Below the pieces are notes generated by a model. It had not been told where the DNA came from, made no database searches, and saw nothing but the letters and a program-made list of their open reading frames with translations. A stretch of 64,000 nucleotides of DNA from Undaria pinnatifida. Its lineage: Eukaryota > Sar > Phaeophyceae > Laminariales > Alariaceae. The stretch spans positions 1,453,001 through 1,517,000 of the forward strand of contig JABAKD010000025.1 in assembly GCA_012845835.1 (NCBI GenBank), read 5' to 3'. Positions 32,961 to 46,433 of this stretch are shown one piece after another. The first letter of the stretch is position 1; each line of letters opens with the position of its first letter. Position numbers and translations under genes: made by a program.

Positions 32961-35900
32961 CGGTAGGTTCAACAAAAACTCACGGTGAGATTTAAAAAGG
33001 GTCGCAGCAAGGGATTTCGTCAAAATATCCGCGTACTGCTCTTCCGAAGCTACGAATTGAATTTTAATTTTCTTTGCATGAAGTAGTTCTCGGACAAAAT
33101 TGAGCCGCACATTTATATGCTTGCTCCGCGCGGAACTACGAGGATTCTCAGCCAGTGCTATGGCCTGATTATCTTCAAAAACTCGAGCACATGATCCCAT
33201 GATCCCGTTAGCTCTGGACAAATGAAAGATAATACCGCCCCCGTAAACAGAGCCTCCTTCACCCCTTCACCCACGGCTACATACTCTGCTTCTGCTGTAG
33301 ACAACGTAACGCACCTCTGCGTGCTACTTGCCCAACTGACGGCAGCACTCCCCCACGTAATTACCGTCCCCGACACCGAGCGCCTATCATTCGACTTTTC
33401 AGCGTAGTCAGCATTGCAATTTGCAGTCAGATCCAATCCCGAACCCCTTACAAAAGTCAAACCCATACCCCTTATCTCGTGGAGGTATGCCAAATCTTCA
33501 TAACTGCTTTCCAGTGCCTGTCGGTGGGGTTGTGAGAATAGCGCGCCACAGCACGCACCGCGTTCGAGATGCCTGGCCACGTCATGGTCGACAGCCACAT
33601 CAGACTGCCCGCAGCCTCCCTGTACGCCCAGTCTCCCTTTGGTTCGCCGTCGTCCCTAGAACCTATTTTCACGCCAGGGGTCGCGGGGATATTAGAGGAC
33701 AAGTTAACACCAAAACGATTCAGCATGCTTTCAACGGAAGCCTTCTACGTCATCTCCAACGTGCCCAATTCCCAGTTAAGCTTGAAATCGCAACCAATAT
33801 ACCAAGTTAACGCGCCTAGGTTATTTGTTGGAAATTTAGTATTTAATGCGGCATGGAAGTCTCTGCATGCTTGGTCCGATCCTGCAATCACAATGTCATC
33901 TACATGAACGGCCATAATCACTTCTACCTTGCCATCCACAACCATGCTAACAACACAAGGATCAGTCCTACTCTGCTCCATATGAATTCTATCACGGTCT
34001 CTACCAGTAGTCCGGCCCACTGCCGTCCACTCTGCTTCAAACCATATAGTGATCTGTTGAGGCGAACAATATTTCCTGGCATGTCACCACACCCATCGAG
34101 TAGTTTAATGCATGTCTCGGCGTCGAGTTCCGAGCGGACAAAAGCTTGTGCTACGTCTAAATGGAAAATCGTCAGACCTTGCTAATTCGCAACGGCCGCC
34201 AGAATTTTGATTGACGCTGACGATAGGGTTGGTGCAAACGTTTGAGAGTAATCTACGTCTTTCACCTGGCTAAAGCCCTTAGCCACAAGTTTCGCCTTCG
34301 CTATGATATCATCATTGTCAGTCTTGTACGAGAATACCCATTTTGCACCAACAGGTTTCCGCCCTCGCGGCGGAGTCGCAGCTTCGTACCGGTCGTTTTG
34401 TGAACGTCCAACTCAATCTTCATGGCCTTACGCCTCGCCGCCTTGTATTGGGAACGCTCTCCACCTGCTACGGATTGCGGGCGTGGTTCTACACCTTCTG
34501 GAAAACCATTCGGCATGCACACGTTTGACTCCCCTGTATTTTCTTCCGCAGCCGATCCTCCGGCCATCGTGGCCATTGCATCCTCCGTCGTCCAGGATGT
34601 ATTAGCCAGTATACTCCCAAACTCCGTCTACTTTTGCACCGCCGCAGACATCGCGTCCTCGATCACACGCTGACAATGAGCAGATTCATCCTGCAGGCGG
34701 TGGCTCTGACCCCGAGTCCAGCCAATTACGGTCGGAGGTAGCCGTTCCCAGCTACTGAGCTCGTGAGCTGCCCTTCCCGACAGGGCCGCGGGGGGACCTT
34801 GGCCGTTCACTTGGTCGGTGCCGGAGGTTACTGATGCGTTTGAGCCGCTTTCGGCCCTCCCTGCCGGGACCGAGGAGGCGTCCACCGCGCCCCCTTGAGA
34901 CGAGTCCATCGTCCCGACTGTTTCGGCCCTCCCTGCCGGAACCGAGGAAGCGTCTACCGCGCCCCCTTGAGACGAGTTCATTGTCTCGGCTGTTCGGTCG
35001 CCAGCATCGCCGGCGGCAGGTGCGGCAGGTGCCTCCTGTGAGAGCTCCTGCAAGCACGCGTGCAGATCACCAGCATCGCCGGCAGCAGGTGTCTCCTGTG
35101 AGCGCTTCCGCAAGAACGCGTGCAGATCAAACCCCCACGTCACGTCGAGGTCGGTCAGGCGAGCCAGACCTTCGTCCTGCTCGTCCATCACCCCCCCCCT
35201 GCCCCCACCTCCATCTGACGTGCTCTTGTCGTCGGCGTCGGCCCCCCCTCCTCCTGGGACAGGGGGGCATGCATCTGGGCAGGTACAGGTGGTGAAGGCG
35301 ACACGCGTTGCCAGGTGACATGGCGCGGATTAAGCAGAGTACGGTGTTTGGTCAGCACTCGTACGGCGTCTGGGGGCTAATTAGGCGCAGGGCCCAAGGT
35401 AAAACACTCCTGTGCTTTCGGCTGAGGCTTGTTTTCCCTCTTCACCTTGCAGTAGCCGGGCTTGACGAAAGGAAGAAGCACAACCGGGGAAGGGGGTTAC
35501 CGTACCACATCTCGTACGGCGACTTGTTTGCGGGGTTAGCGGACGTTGCCGTGTGGTTCAAAGCATCGCACGCCCAGTGCGACGCTTCAGCCCACAACGA
35601 TTCAGTCGCCGGCAATATCGCTTTGATAAAAAGCTCTCGAGCTTGGATTCGACCCTCCATTACGGCCGTCTCAATCAAACCTAGCACGCGCTCGGCTACC
35701 CCATTTAATTGGGGCCTGTCGGCCGTGGTGAATTCTTGCTTAATGCATCGCGATCTACATAGGTCGCTGAACTTCCCCCCGCAAAATTCACCGCCCCATC
35801 GGATCGGACGGTCACCACCTGTGACGGGACACCATCTGCACGAGTATCCGAGAGGAACTGCTTGAACGTTTCCACGGCGTCCGATTTGTAGCGCATAAAG

Positions 35901-38231
35901 TACACCCACGTATACCGTGAAAAATCGTCGCGCAAGATGAGAGTACATCGCTTTCCCCCGTGAGACCTTACCACCATAGGCCCACTCAAATACAAAAAAA
36001 CCCTCCCGAGCTTCTTGTCTGCTCGAGTGTGTGTGGACTGCTTGATACCTCGACGGAGACCCTTCGCTACAGAGCATCCTTTGCACTCCAGCAGCTTTCC
36101 CTCGAGGACGACCCCTTGCTGCTCCACGGTCTTGCGGAGCAGTGCCTCGTGGGAGTGTCCGGCCGCGCAGTGGTAGTCGTTTATGTTGACAACGGGCTTG
36201 TTTGGCAGTCTTCCCGGGGCGAGTACAGCACAGGCATCTTCCCTAGTGCTTCAGTCGACCCAGTAGCCGTAAAGGCTGTACAGATTCCCGGTCAACGGAA
36301 ACACGATCGAAGGCTCAGACTTGAGCTTGACTAAAATCCATGCGGGCGTCCTTCTTTCTTTAAAAGTGTGACCGTGCTTCACGAGATTGGGTAGGGATAA
36401 TAGACGGTATCGGAGGTCTGGCACGTGCGCAACATTCGTCAGCGTTACTTGTACGAGGTCGTTTCCGGATCGAAAGACGAAGTTAATATCGCCACATCCT
36501 TCGATCATGCGGGTTGATCCGTCAGCAATGCGCAGTTTCAAATTGCACTCTCTGTAGTTGATCATGCCATTTGCGGAAGGCGTCATGTGAGTAGACGCTC
36601 CACTATCGCAAAGCCAGGTCTCATCCTCTACTTGCCAAGGCGACTCCCCTTCCCCCTTTCTGCTCGAAACATTACTGCACTCACCTGTCTCTCTGGCCTT
36701 GAAAGCTGAAGTCGCGACCGTATCACAATTATCATCGTCGTCCGACGCCGCCAGCACAGCTTCATCTTTCGACGTGGGGCAGACAATAGCAGTTCTCCCG
36801 TCCGTGGTCTTTGCTGCATAGCTCCTCCGTGCAGTCGATCGTCCAATGGTCCTTCTTACCACACTTGTGGCATCTCACCTCGGAGGTACCACCATCGGCG
36901 GCTTTGGCGCTGCTGCTATCACCGCCGGCAGCCGCGGCCGAGCCACCACCGTCCTCGTTGGTGCCTTCACCGCCGCGTCCTTGCCGTCCCCGACGTCCAC
37001 CTTTCCTTTTCCGCGGCCTCCACCTTCGCCGTCGGCACCGCCGCCGGCCCCGTTTCTGTGGCCACCATCGCCGCCGCCGGCAAATAAGCATGGCCGGCAT
37101 GGCCAGCATTGGACCCCTTCTCCCTGCTTCCAGAAAGTCGGTGATGCCGTTATCGTAAGCCTTGATGATGTCATGGTGGCCGATACTGTCACGAGATGCA
37201 AGGTTCCTTGCCTCCACCTCGTATTTGGCAGGCAGAGCGTCAATGAAAATTGTGTACAGCATGTGGTCATCGAAGGTCGTTCCTGCTGTGCGCATTTCTG
37301 AGGCAAGATATTAGATTCTGCCCATCTCCTCTAGAGGGTTACTCCCTGGCGCCTCATAAACCTATTGAGGCGGCGGAAGAGGTCGGATTTGGCCCCCGTC
37401 GTTTGAGGGCCGTACGATGCGAGGAGCGCGTCCCACGCTTCTCTCGTCGAGGTGCACCTGCGCAATATACTGTTGTCGCTCTTGCTCTTTAGGGCCGTCG
37501 ATGGGAAATTCCACGCGTGTGCATGTAGGTGTACACATTCGCGGTTGTACCCCCTTCCAACACGTACCGAGTTTTTGGTATCCAATTCCCTTACGGGAAC
37601 GTACTGGGGTGGATCCGACACAAACGCAGATCGGAAGCCTAATCCTTTCGCGTCGTACCTGGCGTCTCTGGTCCAGGCAGTGGATCCGGGCTTTTTGCCA
37701 CTAAGTTGTGGGACAGCAGTGTGTTTGAGAGCAAGTCTAGGTAGACGCATATCATGTCCTACTCTCAACTCACCGCCGGGGTACCTATGACCCCCATTCT
37801 CCAGCCCCCCTTGGCTGGTCTGGCTGACCCCTTGCTGGGCTAACCTCGACAAGAACAGCGGCTCCCATGCGTCCTGTCACTCCAATACTACGCGAGGCAT
37901 CCTCACGAAAAGTCGTCTCTCCTGCCGCTTTCGTATATCCTCGCGGTCCGCGTCCAGCAGTAGCAACACCAACAGAAGAAATTTGTCGCGCCGCAGCATT
38001 GTGTTCAGCGTATTGTTGGCTACCCCGTTCAGCAGCGCTGTCCTCAGCGACGTTCCCCCTCGCAGCAGTGGGTTCAACTCCTCGCGGGCTGGCCCTTATA
38101 GCAGCGCTGCCCTCAGCGCTGCTGGACTCCGACGGGTTGTTGTTCCTCATGAGCTTGGCCATCATCTCCCTCATATCATGCATCATCGATGCTTGTCTCG
38201 CCTCTATCATCAACTGAAGCTCATTCCCCAT
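32961..38231 (-). pseudogene. Copia gag-pol polyprotein, frameshifted
   Basis: Read from 38231 leftwards. Gag has an ATG at 38231 and the copia Gag stretch CTSTREAWDALLASYG at about 37400; a zinc knuckle CHKCGKKDHWTIDC lies at about 36840-36880. Protease: LCDSGASTHMTP at about 36570-36610. Integrase: RDDFSRYTWVYFMRYKSDA and VRSDGA, then NGVAERVLGLIETAV, at 35442-36127. A Ser/Gly-rich linker with the repeat SQGGAVDASSVPAGRAE spans 34628-35191. RT: KLVAKGFSQVKDVDYSQTFA, HLDVAQAFVRSEL, RSLYGLKQ and VHVDDIVIAG, at 33745-34320. RNase H: YREAAGSLMWLSTMT, STAEAEYVAVGEGVKEA and KHINVRLNFVRELLHAKKIK, to 32961. Many frame changes and at least one stop (TAG in RT at about 34183) make it non-functional. 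The first integrase Asp position reads Tyr (LYLSGP). Confidence 0.85.
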
Positions 38232-38324
38232 CTGCTGAATCTCTCATCAGAGGAGTCTCTTTCCTGTGCATACATCCTTGGCTCCTGGTACCACAACTTC
38301 TACTTTCAAGCCACTAGTGTGTTC

Positions 38325-38523
38325 ATAGAGTCCAAGCCTGGAGCTCCTCGCGGTCTGACGAGGGTTTTTATCTTTGTTGTACTAGAGGACAGAGAGGAGA
38401 GAAGGAACAGAGAGAGGAGTGCTGGAGCTCTCCTCTCATGAGAGGAATTGTATAAAAACGCCTACGAATGTATACGCAACCCGCTACAACATTTGTAACC
38501 ATCGTGCTGTGACGATCCAAACT
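38325..38523 (-). repeat. 5' LTR of the copia element
   Basis: About 200 bp, diverged from the 3' LTR by numerous substitutions and small indels, which suggests an old insertion. Confidence 0.85.
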
Positions 38524-39616
38524 TGCATTGTTTGACAACGTCCTGGTGTTTAGGTGCGGCGGGGAGAGAAGTATAGGATTCATACTCGGATGATATAAAT
38601 TGTTTCAATGTGGCATAGGTCTGTCCGGCCTACCCGCTTTGGCGGCGGCGTCCCCTGCCCGCCCGCTGTTTTTACGCACGGAGCTCCACCAGTGAACATA
38701 TCTGCTACATGTCCAACCTTGCTGCTCCCGCTGGGCTGTTCGTGGAACCATCCCGACCGCAAAAACGAAGACGTACATGAACTGACAAGTCAGACTTCGG
38801 CCCCGACAAGACCGAACTTACAGGATACTTGACGACGGTAATAAAATGGTGCGATAATTGAAAAGCTAGGTTTACACTGGCGCAGAGGAGAATACGTGGA
38901 TATGCGAGAGAGCCATGTAATGGTGCCTCGATCCCCAGTGCTTCCGGCGTCGCGCGTACATAGTGGCGATCCAAACCTTGAAGATATGTCAAGGGGGAAA
39001 ATCAGGGGGTCGGACGCGGTGTAACTAGCCTCTGGCGTTCTGGCGCCTTACGATCGTGTCCCCACACACGATGTCGCGCTTAACTGTGTGGCAACGGGGA
39101 GGGGGGTGCCCGTTCATCCATGCACGAGTGGATGAACCTATCCCCTCTACACGAGATCCCGAGCAGACCCCATTCGGTATACGGATCGAGTACATGAAAG
39201 AATGTCGCGATCATACATGAAATAATGGGAAGGTTATTGAGAATGGTTTTCTCCAGTGGACCCCTGTCACATGCGTATGTGGTTTCGAGGAGATATGATG
39301 TGTACGTGTACGTGCTGACAACGAGGATACGTTCGAGCGTGCATAGGGTTTGCGAAGGTTTGCACTGGTTTGCACCGGAACCATGCTAGGGATTAGGTGC
39401 ACCATAGGGGTGCGCCATAAGGGTGCACCGTTGTTTTTTAGAGGCTGACTACTCATTTGAGGACCTTCTTACTTCATCATGCATTATACGCAACCCTAAA
39501 GTTGACTCTGAGAAAGTTAAAAATGCAACTAGATGAACGACGTCATTCAAAATAGCTAGTGGTCATAGCTAACGTCATAGCAGTTATTAATAGTCATAGC
39601 TACTAGTCATAGCTAG
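38524..39616. other. Intergenic region without recognised gene
   Basis: A TCATAGCTA-type short repeat lies at 39548-39615. Otherwise short open frames without motif. Confidence 0.5.
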
Positions 39617-39875
39617 ATGTATCTTTTGATGTATCAGAAATCATTTGGCGAATCAAAAACGGCATTCCAAAATAATCTGGTGGCTCCTCCTTTTTCAGCC
39701 ACAAACACTACCGTACGGCCAAAAAGCAAATTCGGGAGCAGCAATGTTTACACCAATTCTACCTCTATCGCGAGAATCTTTTCCATAGGTGGCACATGGT
39801 GCATTGCCAACGCAAATGCGCCATGGAACTATGCAAGAGGTCCAGTACAATCGACGTTTGCGAAGACCTTAGTGG

Positions 39876-40190
39876 TTGTTCATACAGGGAATGGGTGTCT
39901 CGCTCCCGAATGGCCCCTGCTTGCTCCCCATCTGGAGGATTCAAGGTAAAATTTGGGGTGATGAGACGGTTGCATGTAAGACACGGTTTCGTGCTTGGCT
40001 TTGTTGCAAGTGGAGGGAGTCTATTGCTCGTGCAATATGCAAACAGGAACACCTTACATTCGTTTACAGTTTCGCTCAGTGGGCAGACAAGGACATGCAG
40101 CGAACGGGCGAGGCGGCGGAGATAAGAGATGAATGGCGGCAGAAGCAGATAGCACAAGCAAGGGGAGCAGCACGCCATTCGCAGGAATAG
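39876..40190 (+). CDS. Unrecognised open frame, possible gene fragment
   Basis: A 104-codon frame ending in a charged, helix-like stretch (AQWADKDMQRTGEAAEIRDE). It is preceded by an acceptor-like CTCCCCATCTGGAG region. I do not recognise the family. Overlapping frames on both strands weaken the case. It could be an exon of a decayed gene or transposon, or chance. Confidence 0.2.
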   Translation: MFIQGMGVSLPNGPCLLPIWRIQGKIWGDETVACKTRFRAWLCCKWRESIARAICKQEHLTFVYSFAQWADKDMQRTGEAAEIRDEWRQKQIAQARGAARHSQE

Positions 40191-40779
40191 GGCTAGGCCG
40201 AGATTTCAAGAATATATCGAAAATAAAAAAGAGTATGTACAATAGTACGCGTAGACGAAGGCCACTTCTATACTTCCGCTGCATCAATAGTATAAACTGC
40301 GGCAAAGCCGAGCGCCAAGGCCAGGCATATGTTGGTTATTCGAAGTATGACACTTTCTACTAAACCCCTCAGTTACTCTGGCTGGGTGTTCTATTAATAG
40401 TTACAAGATAGTGCTAAATATAGTCCAAATAACCAACATTGCCTTTGGCTGAAAACCTTATATTTGGCAGTGTGTATAGTTGCTTCCGGTGAACACTTAG
40501 TCTAGTCTGTATGTTGGGTATGTCCGCTTGTTTCCGTAGTTCTGTTCATTCGACTGCAAGGCCTTCACGCACACGATGTGGACCAACGAGGCGACTAAAA
40601 CATCTATCAATGAGGTACAAGCCGTCTCGGCTTGGACTTGTCGGTCAAGCTCCAGACGGCGTATGAGGCCCCTGCCTGATATCGGTGTATGTAGTTTCTT
40701 GAAGACTCTGATATGCATGTATTTGCTCCTCTGATATATGCGGTACATTGCGTTCCTTCTTCAGTCGTAGTACGATTGC

Positions 40780-41880
40780 GCAGTACAATGGCAGGGCCGT
40801 TAAACTCCCAAGGCAGTGCCATGAAAGCCCATGCCAGTGTCAATGAAGTGCCTTGGATGCCAGTAGCAGTGCCACGAAAGACCATGGCGGTGCCTGTAAG
40901 TGCGCTACCTCCACGATTGACCCTACCTGCCCCTATCCAACACCATAACGCGGTGTTTCAGGTGGTCTTTGCAAGACTCTAGGTGTCGCTGTACGAGGGA
41001 TGGGGTCTCACATGGCACTGTTACGGAAAACGATCAGGGCCCTGACATGGTAGTTTGTGCCATGCACACCCACTGCGGTGTCGTGAGAATCGAAGGAAAT
41101 GCTATGGTGGTGCCATGAAAGTTCGTCAAACACCGTGAGAGCCCATAAAAACTCTACTGAAGTGTTATCATCTGTCATGGTACTCAACGGCCATGGCACA
41201 ACTGCAGTAGGGAAGTGATACTCCGTGTCACTGGCATCAAATGGTCATGAGGTTTCGAGCCGCTGCCATCGCCCTGCCACGAGTTTGACACAGGATTACC
41301 ATGGCCTTCCATAGTCACCCGATACCTGCCATGGCACTGCCATGGGCTTTCATGATGTTTCAAGGTCGCATAAGGCACATTCATCGTGGCACTGCCATTG
41401 TACTGCTTTGGTCTTGATATGGGCAGTCCCAGTGCCATATCGACTCTTTCAACTCAGGGTCGTAGCACAGCCATGACCGTGCCATCACCATCTCATGGAA
41501 TTTCCCATTGCACGATCTTGTTAAAGCTCATGTCACTGCCATGACCGTCGCTACCATGAAGAACCATGGCTGTGCCCTCCACACCTGTGGCATGACAGGG
41601 TTATGAAAGCCCATGCAAGTCAATAAAATTGAAATCTCATGTCCGTGCCAGGGCACTGCTGTGCTCGGCAACTGCTGTAGCAAAGGGATGAAGATGATGT
41701 GGCACTGCCGTTGGCCCACTATGGCCCCGCGTAGCAAGCCAACGGCCCTGGCATGGGCTTGCCGCTGGCTTACCGCGGACTTTCTTTCCCACCCACGTCT
41801 CCCTGGGGCTTACACTAGGCTTCCGTGGTCTCCTTTCGGCAGTCCCATGGCAGTCCCACGAGGACCCACGAGATGATATC
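40780..41880. repeat. CCATGG-rich degenerate repeat block 2
   Basis: About 1.1 kb of GCCATG/CATGGC/CATGAAAGCCCATG words on both strands, like 8938-9560. The right edge directly abuts the copia remnant at about 41873. Open frames here follow from the repeat. Confidence 0.8.
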
Positions 41881-42460
41881 GTCTGCATCGACAAGCACCA
41901 CCAACTCAAGACATTTACCGCCCTGAAATGGAGTAGCGAATCGAATGTAGAATACACGTGCTCTAAAATACAAACCGTTGCCTTCCAATGCGCCTTCGCC
42001 ACATTCGCGTACCTAGCTACTCTTGCAGCCTTCGCGACACACGATACTTGACCGTTTTACATAACAAGCTAAATAGGCAAGGTCGTTCATTTTCGCCCGC
42101 GTCGGCATCACACTCCACAGTTTCAGAACAGTCGGTGTAGCGGGGCAGCCCTAAAGGCTGGTCTTCAACTTCGCTGCTGTGGTTCCTGCCACAGCGTTTG
42201 GGAAATCGCCGATGCTCTTTCATCCCAGTCCCTACCAAATCGGCAACCGGCACACCATTCGCTTCGCCGAGGTGTTTTATAGGAATAACGAGATTCAAGT
42301 CCTCGGGGAGTGCTCTGATCGCATGTACTCATGTGTCCTACCGAAACAGTACCATACGCATCGTCTGAAATATTTTCGGTGGACCCCTAAACTCGATCAA
42401 AACATTGGCGGGGTCTGCTCAAAGCAAACGGCCAGCCACGTACGTGATTAACCGGTGGTC
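41873..42460 (-). pseudogene. Copia RT/RNase H remnant
   Basis: On the - strand, two frames give consecutive copia-like pieces: NLVIPIKHLGEAN (about 42298-42260), WCAGCRFGRDWDERASAISQ (about 42250-42190), then VARYANVAKAHWKATVCILE (about 42015-41955) and CLELVVLVDADDIIS (about 41915-41875). These correspond to the region between the RT active site and the RNase H start of copia elements; compare the PTNNLGALTWYIGCDFK and ARYSHNPTDRHWKAVMKI pieces in the 32412-38523 element. Strongly decayed and cut off by the CCATGG block. Confidence 0.55.
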
Positions 42461-42560
42461 GCGCCATGACTTCTATACTCTTGATTTCAGTCGCAGAGTC
42501 TGCCGTTCAACTTTAGTAATGTATTCGTGTCTATTAAAGTATGGGAGGGGGCACGGCCCA

Positions 42561-44856
42561 AACACAACCACCTATTTGGTGGGCCATTAGATGGTGGCCG
42601 CATGGAACCTGGACTTAGTAAGTCGTACATACTGCGATTCAACCGTACACTGGTATGTCAGACACGTACTTTTCCAGCCGTTTATCTGCAAATCTAAGTA
42701 AAAACACGACAATACGTCCTCTCCAGGCTCGACAGGAAAACAGCCTGCTCAGCATAAACATTCTGCAAAATTTACCCAACCCGCCCGAAATACGCACCAC
42801 TGAACCATCGGACGAATTACACCGGTGGGGCAGGGGAAGAGTCTCAAATAAGTTTATATCTACGTGGTCCTTAAAACCCTCCCACTACCAATCTCGCATT
42901 CTCCACTGCCACATTGACATGCTCGTTGATCTTCCGCGTGAACACTCATTTCGCCGAAATAAAATTGAGTCCTCTTGATTGCAAGAAAGGGACCAACATC
43001 CTTCCCTCCTCGGACAGCCCATGGACATCCTCCTGTATCGCCCTACGCTAAACATTCGGGTACTCCTCGGTGCACGCTTGTGCGTACCTTTTCGGTTTTG
43101 AACTCTTGTTCGCCGGGCAGGTGGGCGGAACCAGTGCGTGGTTCGGCGCGGAATTGTGGACAAGGAATCAAGGCCGATTTTTTTCTTCGCTATGCAACCC
43201 CTATCCACATCGAGTGATCACGCTGTACGAGCCCCGCCCTATAGCACCAGCCGGGGATGTGTGTGTCCCACTCACGGTGGCTGCATGCCAATTGTTGATG
43301 GTTACTGCCGACAGGATGGCGGCCGCAGCAGCGACAGTGGAAGCTGTAATAGAACGGAGGCTCCGCCTCTGTGTTCCGCGTTGCGGTGGGATCCAGCTCA
43401 GAGAGAGCGTGGGGACCCAGACCATGCGCGGCATTTGCCCACCTGCCCGGAATGGTAGGGCACCCGAATAATTTCAGTGCCATTGCCGTAATGCGCCATA
43501 ACGCCTATAGCATCGCCCTGAATCGTAACGTTGACAAGACGGACCTATTGCGGCTCTCTCCGGCGGCTCGTTGCCACTACAATCGCCAACATTCTGCCGT
43601 GTAAGTGTAAACCCGAATCGGGATCTGTAATAGGAGAAGACGTGCTGTGTCGGACAGTTTAACAATGTTGTGTACCGAAGCTCTGACACTGTGATGAAAG
43701 CTGCGGAGGTGGCACCGCGGTGTCTGTAAAGACCACTTGCGATGGAAAGGATAATTGAAAAAAAAATGGAAAGTGGCGCATGTGGCAAAAAAAATGCAAC
43801 CAAAGAAGTGGAAGAAGATATTAGGAGACAAAAGGAGAAACAAGGAGAGACAAGGATAAACCAGGAGAAGTAAGGAAAAGTAAGGAGAAGTATGGAGTTA
43901 TCGAGGTAGGGCCGACCGTCACCTCATCCGTACAGAGCAATGCCCATGCTATGGGCAGATGTACTCCACGGGTTTTCGAACCGGCCGACAGTCCGTCCTA
44001 TCGTAACATTTCATTGCAATAACCCCTGTAACGTTCCCCTATACTGATGGTGATAAGCTAATTATAATTTGAGTATATAATACACCGACGGGACGTAATA
44101 CGCCGAGATCCCCGTATATTTCATTTCTCCGCATCTAGAATAAGACACTCGGTGTTCTCAGGGTAGTGGCTACGAGTCAAATATATACGAATGGACTGCA
44201 GAATCCTAAACGTCAGTAGCCAGAGGAAGTTTACACTCAAACTAAAACACACAAATTGTCCGCATTCAGACCTGCGTGCCAACAGCGGCAATATGGATGT
44301 AAACATGTCACGCAGAGAATCAAGTAAAATGAAACAACATATTGAGGCTTATTATAATAAAAGCGAAAGTATGGGAAGAACATTGTCACAGAATGCGCGT
44401 GATGCAAAAACCAGCGAAACCTACTGTGGACATGGAGCGCAACCCTTCTGCAAGACGTTGACCATACCCACGAATTGGTACCTAGAGCTACATGAAACTT
44501 AAACTAGAAAGCGTGGACGCTGGTCTAATACAGCGAAATGCGTACTATTTGGTTTCTATGTATGTACGTACGTATTCGAAAGGCAGTCTACCAATAACGA
44601 TAGCACAGCAATAGACCATGGTTGGTGTAGTCGAAAGACAACATATATTCTCGTGCTGCTGTTTTATTAGTCAGCGAGTTACACCTGGATGAAGAAAGCG
44701 TCAGAAAGTGTTTGTACGACTACTACGCGCCTTTATTTGAATCATAGAGCAAATAATAGTTAAAAAATCCGATCATTGCTTTTGCTATACTTAAAAATGC
44801 ACAAAACGATCATTTCGTGAACTTGTGTTCGTAATACTACGCAATAGTGTTATTGC
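42561..44856. other. Intergenic region without recognised gene
   Basis: Overlapping open frames on both strands at 42885-43483 show no recognisable family. A purine-rich stretch with GGAGAA/AAGGAGA words lies at 43810-43900. Nothing else supported. Confidence 0.45.
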
Positions 44857-45438
44857 GCGTCAGCTTCAGGATACTGGTAATACGATGAGGGGTATAGCCG
44901 TCCGTACCAAGCTACACGCGAAGGGCTCTAGAGTGTTAGTAGGGGTCGAGCCGCCGGAAGTCCCCTACTACATTCCCTTGAAAAAACAACTGCATTGAGC
45001 AGCTGCTTGACAAAGTTTTCCTCATTATGAAGCTGTATCCTAATGGGATCAGAATCCTCGAAAATTTGGCATACACCACGTGTGTACTAAGCACGGCCGA
45101 TGAAAGAAAGAAACGACTGAACCAATGGACACTGTCAGGTATCATTGTTGTGCATGTATATCACCCGTATTGTACGCTTACTGCATCTCATTGCGCCGTA
45201 TCTCTCGAACACCCGCTCCGCGCGTGTATCGACCTTAAAATCGCCACATCCCGAAACATACATTTTCTACCCCCTCCTCGGTATACTGTGTTCAGAATAC
45301 GGACACCGAGGGCCCGGAAAACTAATACGGAGGATTAGAGGAACGCGAGTATCGCCGTTGAAGCCCTGCGAGGGCTGTTAGACTGGATCTAGATTTGAAT
45401 GATAAGTAGGCAAATAGTCTACCCTCAAGCCACCCACA
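44857..45438. repeat. Left LTR of the LARD-like element
   Basis: About 580 bp; matches 48031-48744 with many substitutions, lacking the extra internal copy found there. Confidence 0.75.
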
Positions 45439-46433
45439 GTATGGTAATCCAGGCAGAGCGGGGGCATAATCCTTGCGGTACAAGAGCTGAAAGTGAAGGC
45501 CGCCACGTACCACGATTGGAAGGCGTTAGAATGCACTAAGACCAACGGAAGAGTGGGGACCTTCCGTTTGGTGATAACTAGGAGGAACGCGAAAAAATCT
45601 CGACCCTTTTACAGGAGATGAAGTCAAGCGTGGTGATCAGCAGCGTGGAGTCGAGGGCAAGTGGGGCCGACATCGTATAGGTATTTGTGCGGTCGAAGAC
45701 CAGAACCGTCCCACTCGAATGTTCACCACAGCCATCGAACACAAAACAGTGGCGCACCGGCGTCAAACCTATGTTGGGCGCGTCTTACCAGATAGATAAG
45801 CCGGAGCTCAACGCAGGCAGCGTAGGGGTCCCATTTGGACAGCAAGGAATACTCGTGGCCGCCGCCACCGCTGGAACCCTCAAAGCTAAGCAGAAACGCA
45901 AGACGTGGAGAAGGGGGATGGAGCGGGAACAGACCCCAAAACCTCCAAAGGGGGCATCTTAGGCCCCAGCGGAACTTACTTCCTGAAGAGCGGAACCGGC
46001 GAAAAAGCTCCCTCCTCGGTCGACGACCTTATGCTTTCCACATCCAGGGCTCACGTTGCGGCCGAGCAAACTTTTGCAAGCACGAACCAACCTCAACGCT
46101 CCAGACTCGCGTGACGTAGAGGCAGCCGAAGAGATGAGATTTATGGACTTCGCGAAAGTAATAACTGGAGAGGAGGCGTATATGGTTCAACCCACGGTTA
46201 GCTGAGGAGAAGCTGCCACCATGGTTGCCAACTCCACCATACAACCCTTGGCACGAGGGAGTCCTGGGGGGGTTGGCATTCCGGTTCTTGCTGCCAACTT
46301 GAGGATCCAAGGATACAACGGTCGGAGAAAACGTGTTCAAGTGATTGGCCGCTCTACAGCGGGAGAAGCAGGGAACGGTTACACACGTTGGCACGAGAGC
46401 GACCATCAGAGGGCCCGCGGAGGCATGGTCAAT

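Larger units (their letters stand above)
32412..38523 (-). mobile_element. Ty1/copia LTR retrotransposon, degenerate
   Basis: Two direct repeats of about 200 bp (32421-32627 and 38325-38523) bound gag-pol remnants in copia order on the - strand: gag, protease, integrase, RT, RNase H. A primer-binding-like site reading TGGTACCAGGAGCC on the - strand lies at 38280-38293, about 30 bases inside the 5' LTR; it resembles the copia initiator-Met-tRNA site. LTR edges are uncertain by about 20-30 bp, so no target duplication is claimed. Confidence 0.85.

Noticed and set aside
43070-43483. Protein-coding gene in a GC-rich open stretch
   Set aside because: Four overlapping frames on both strands are open, none with a motif or plausible exon partners.
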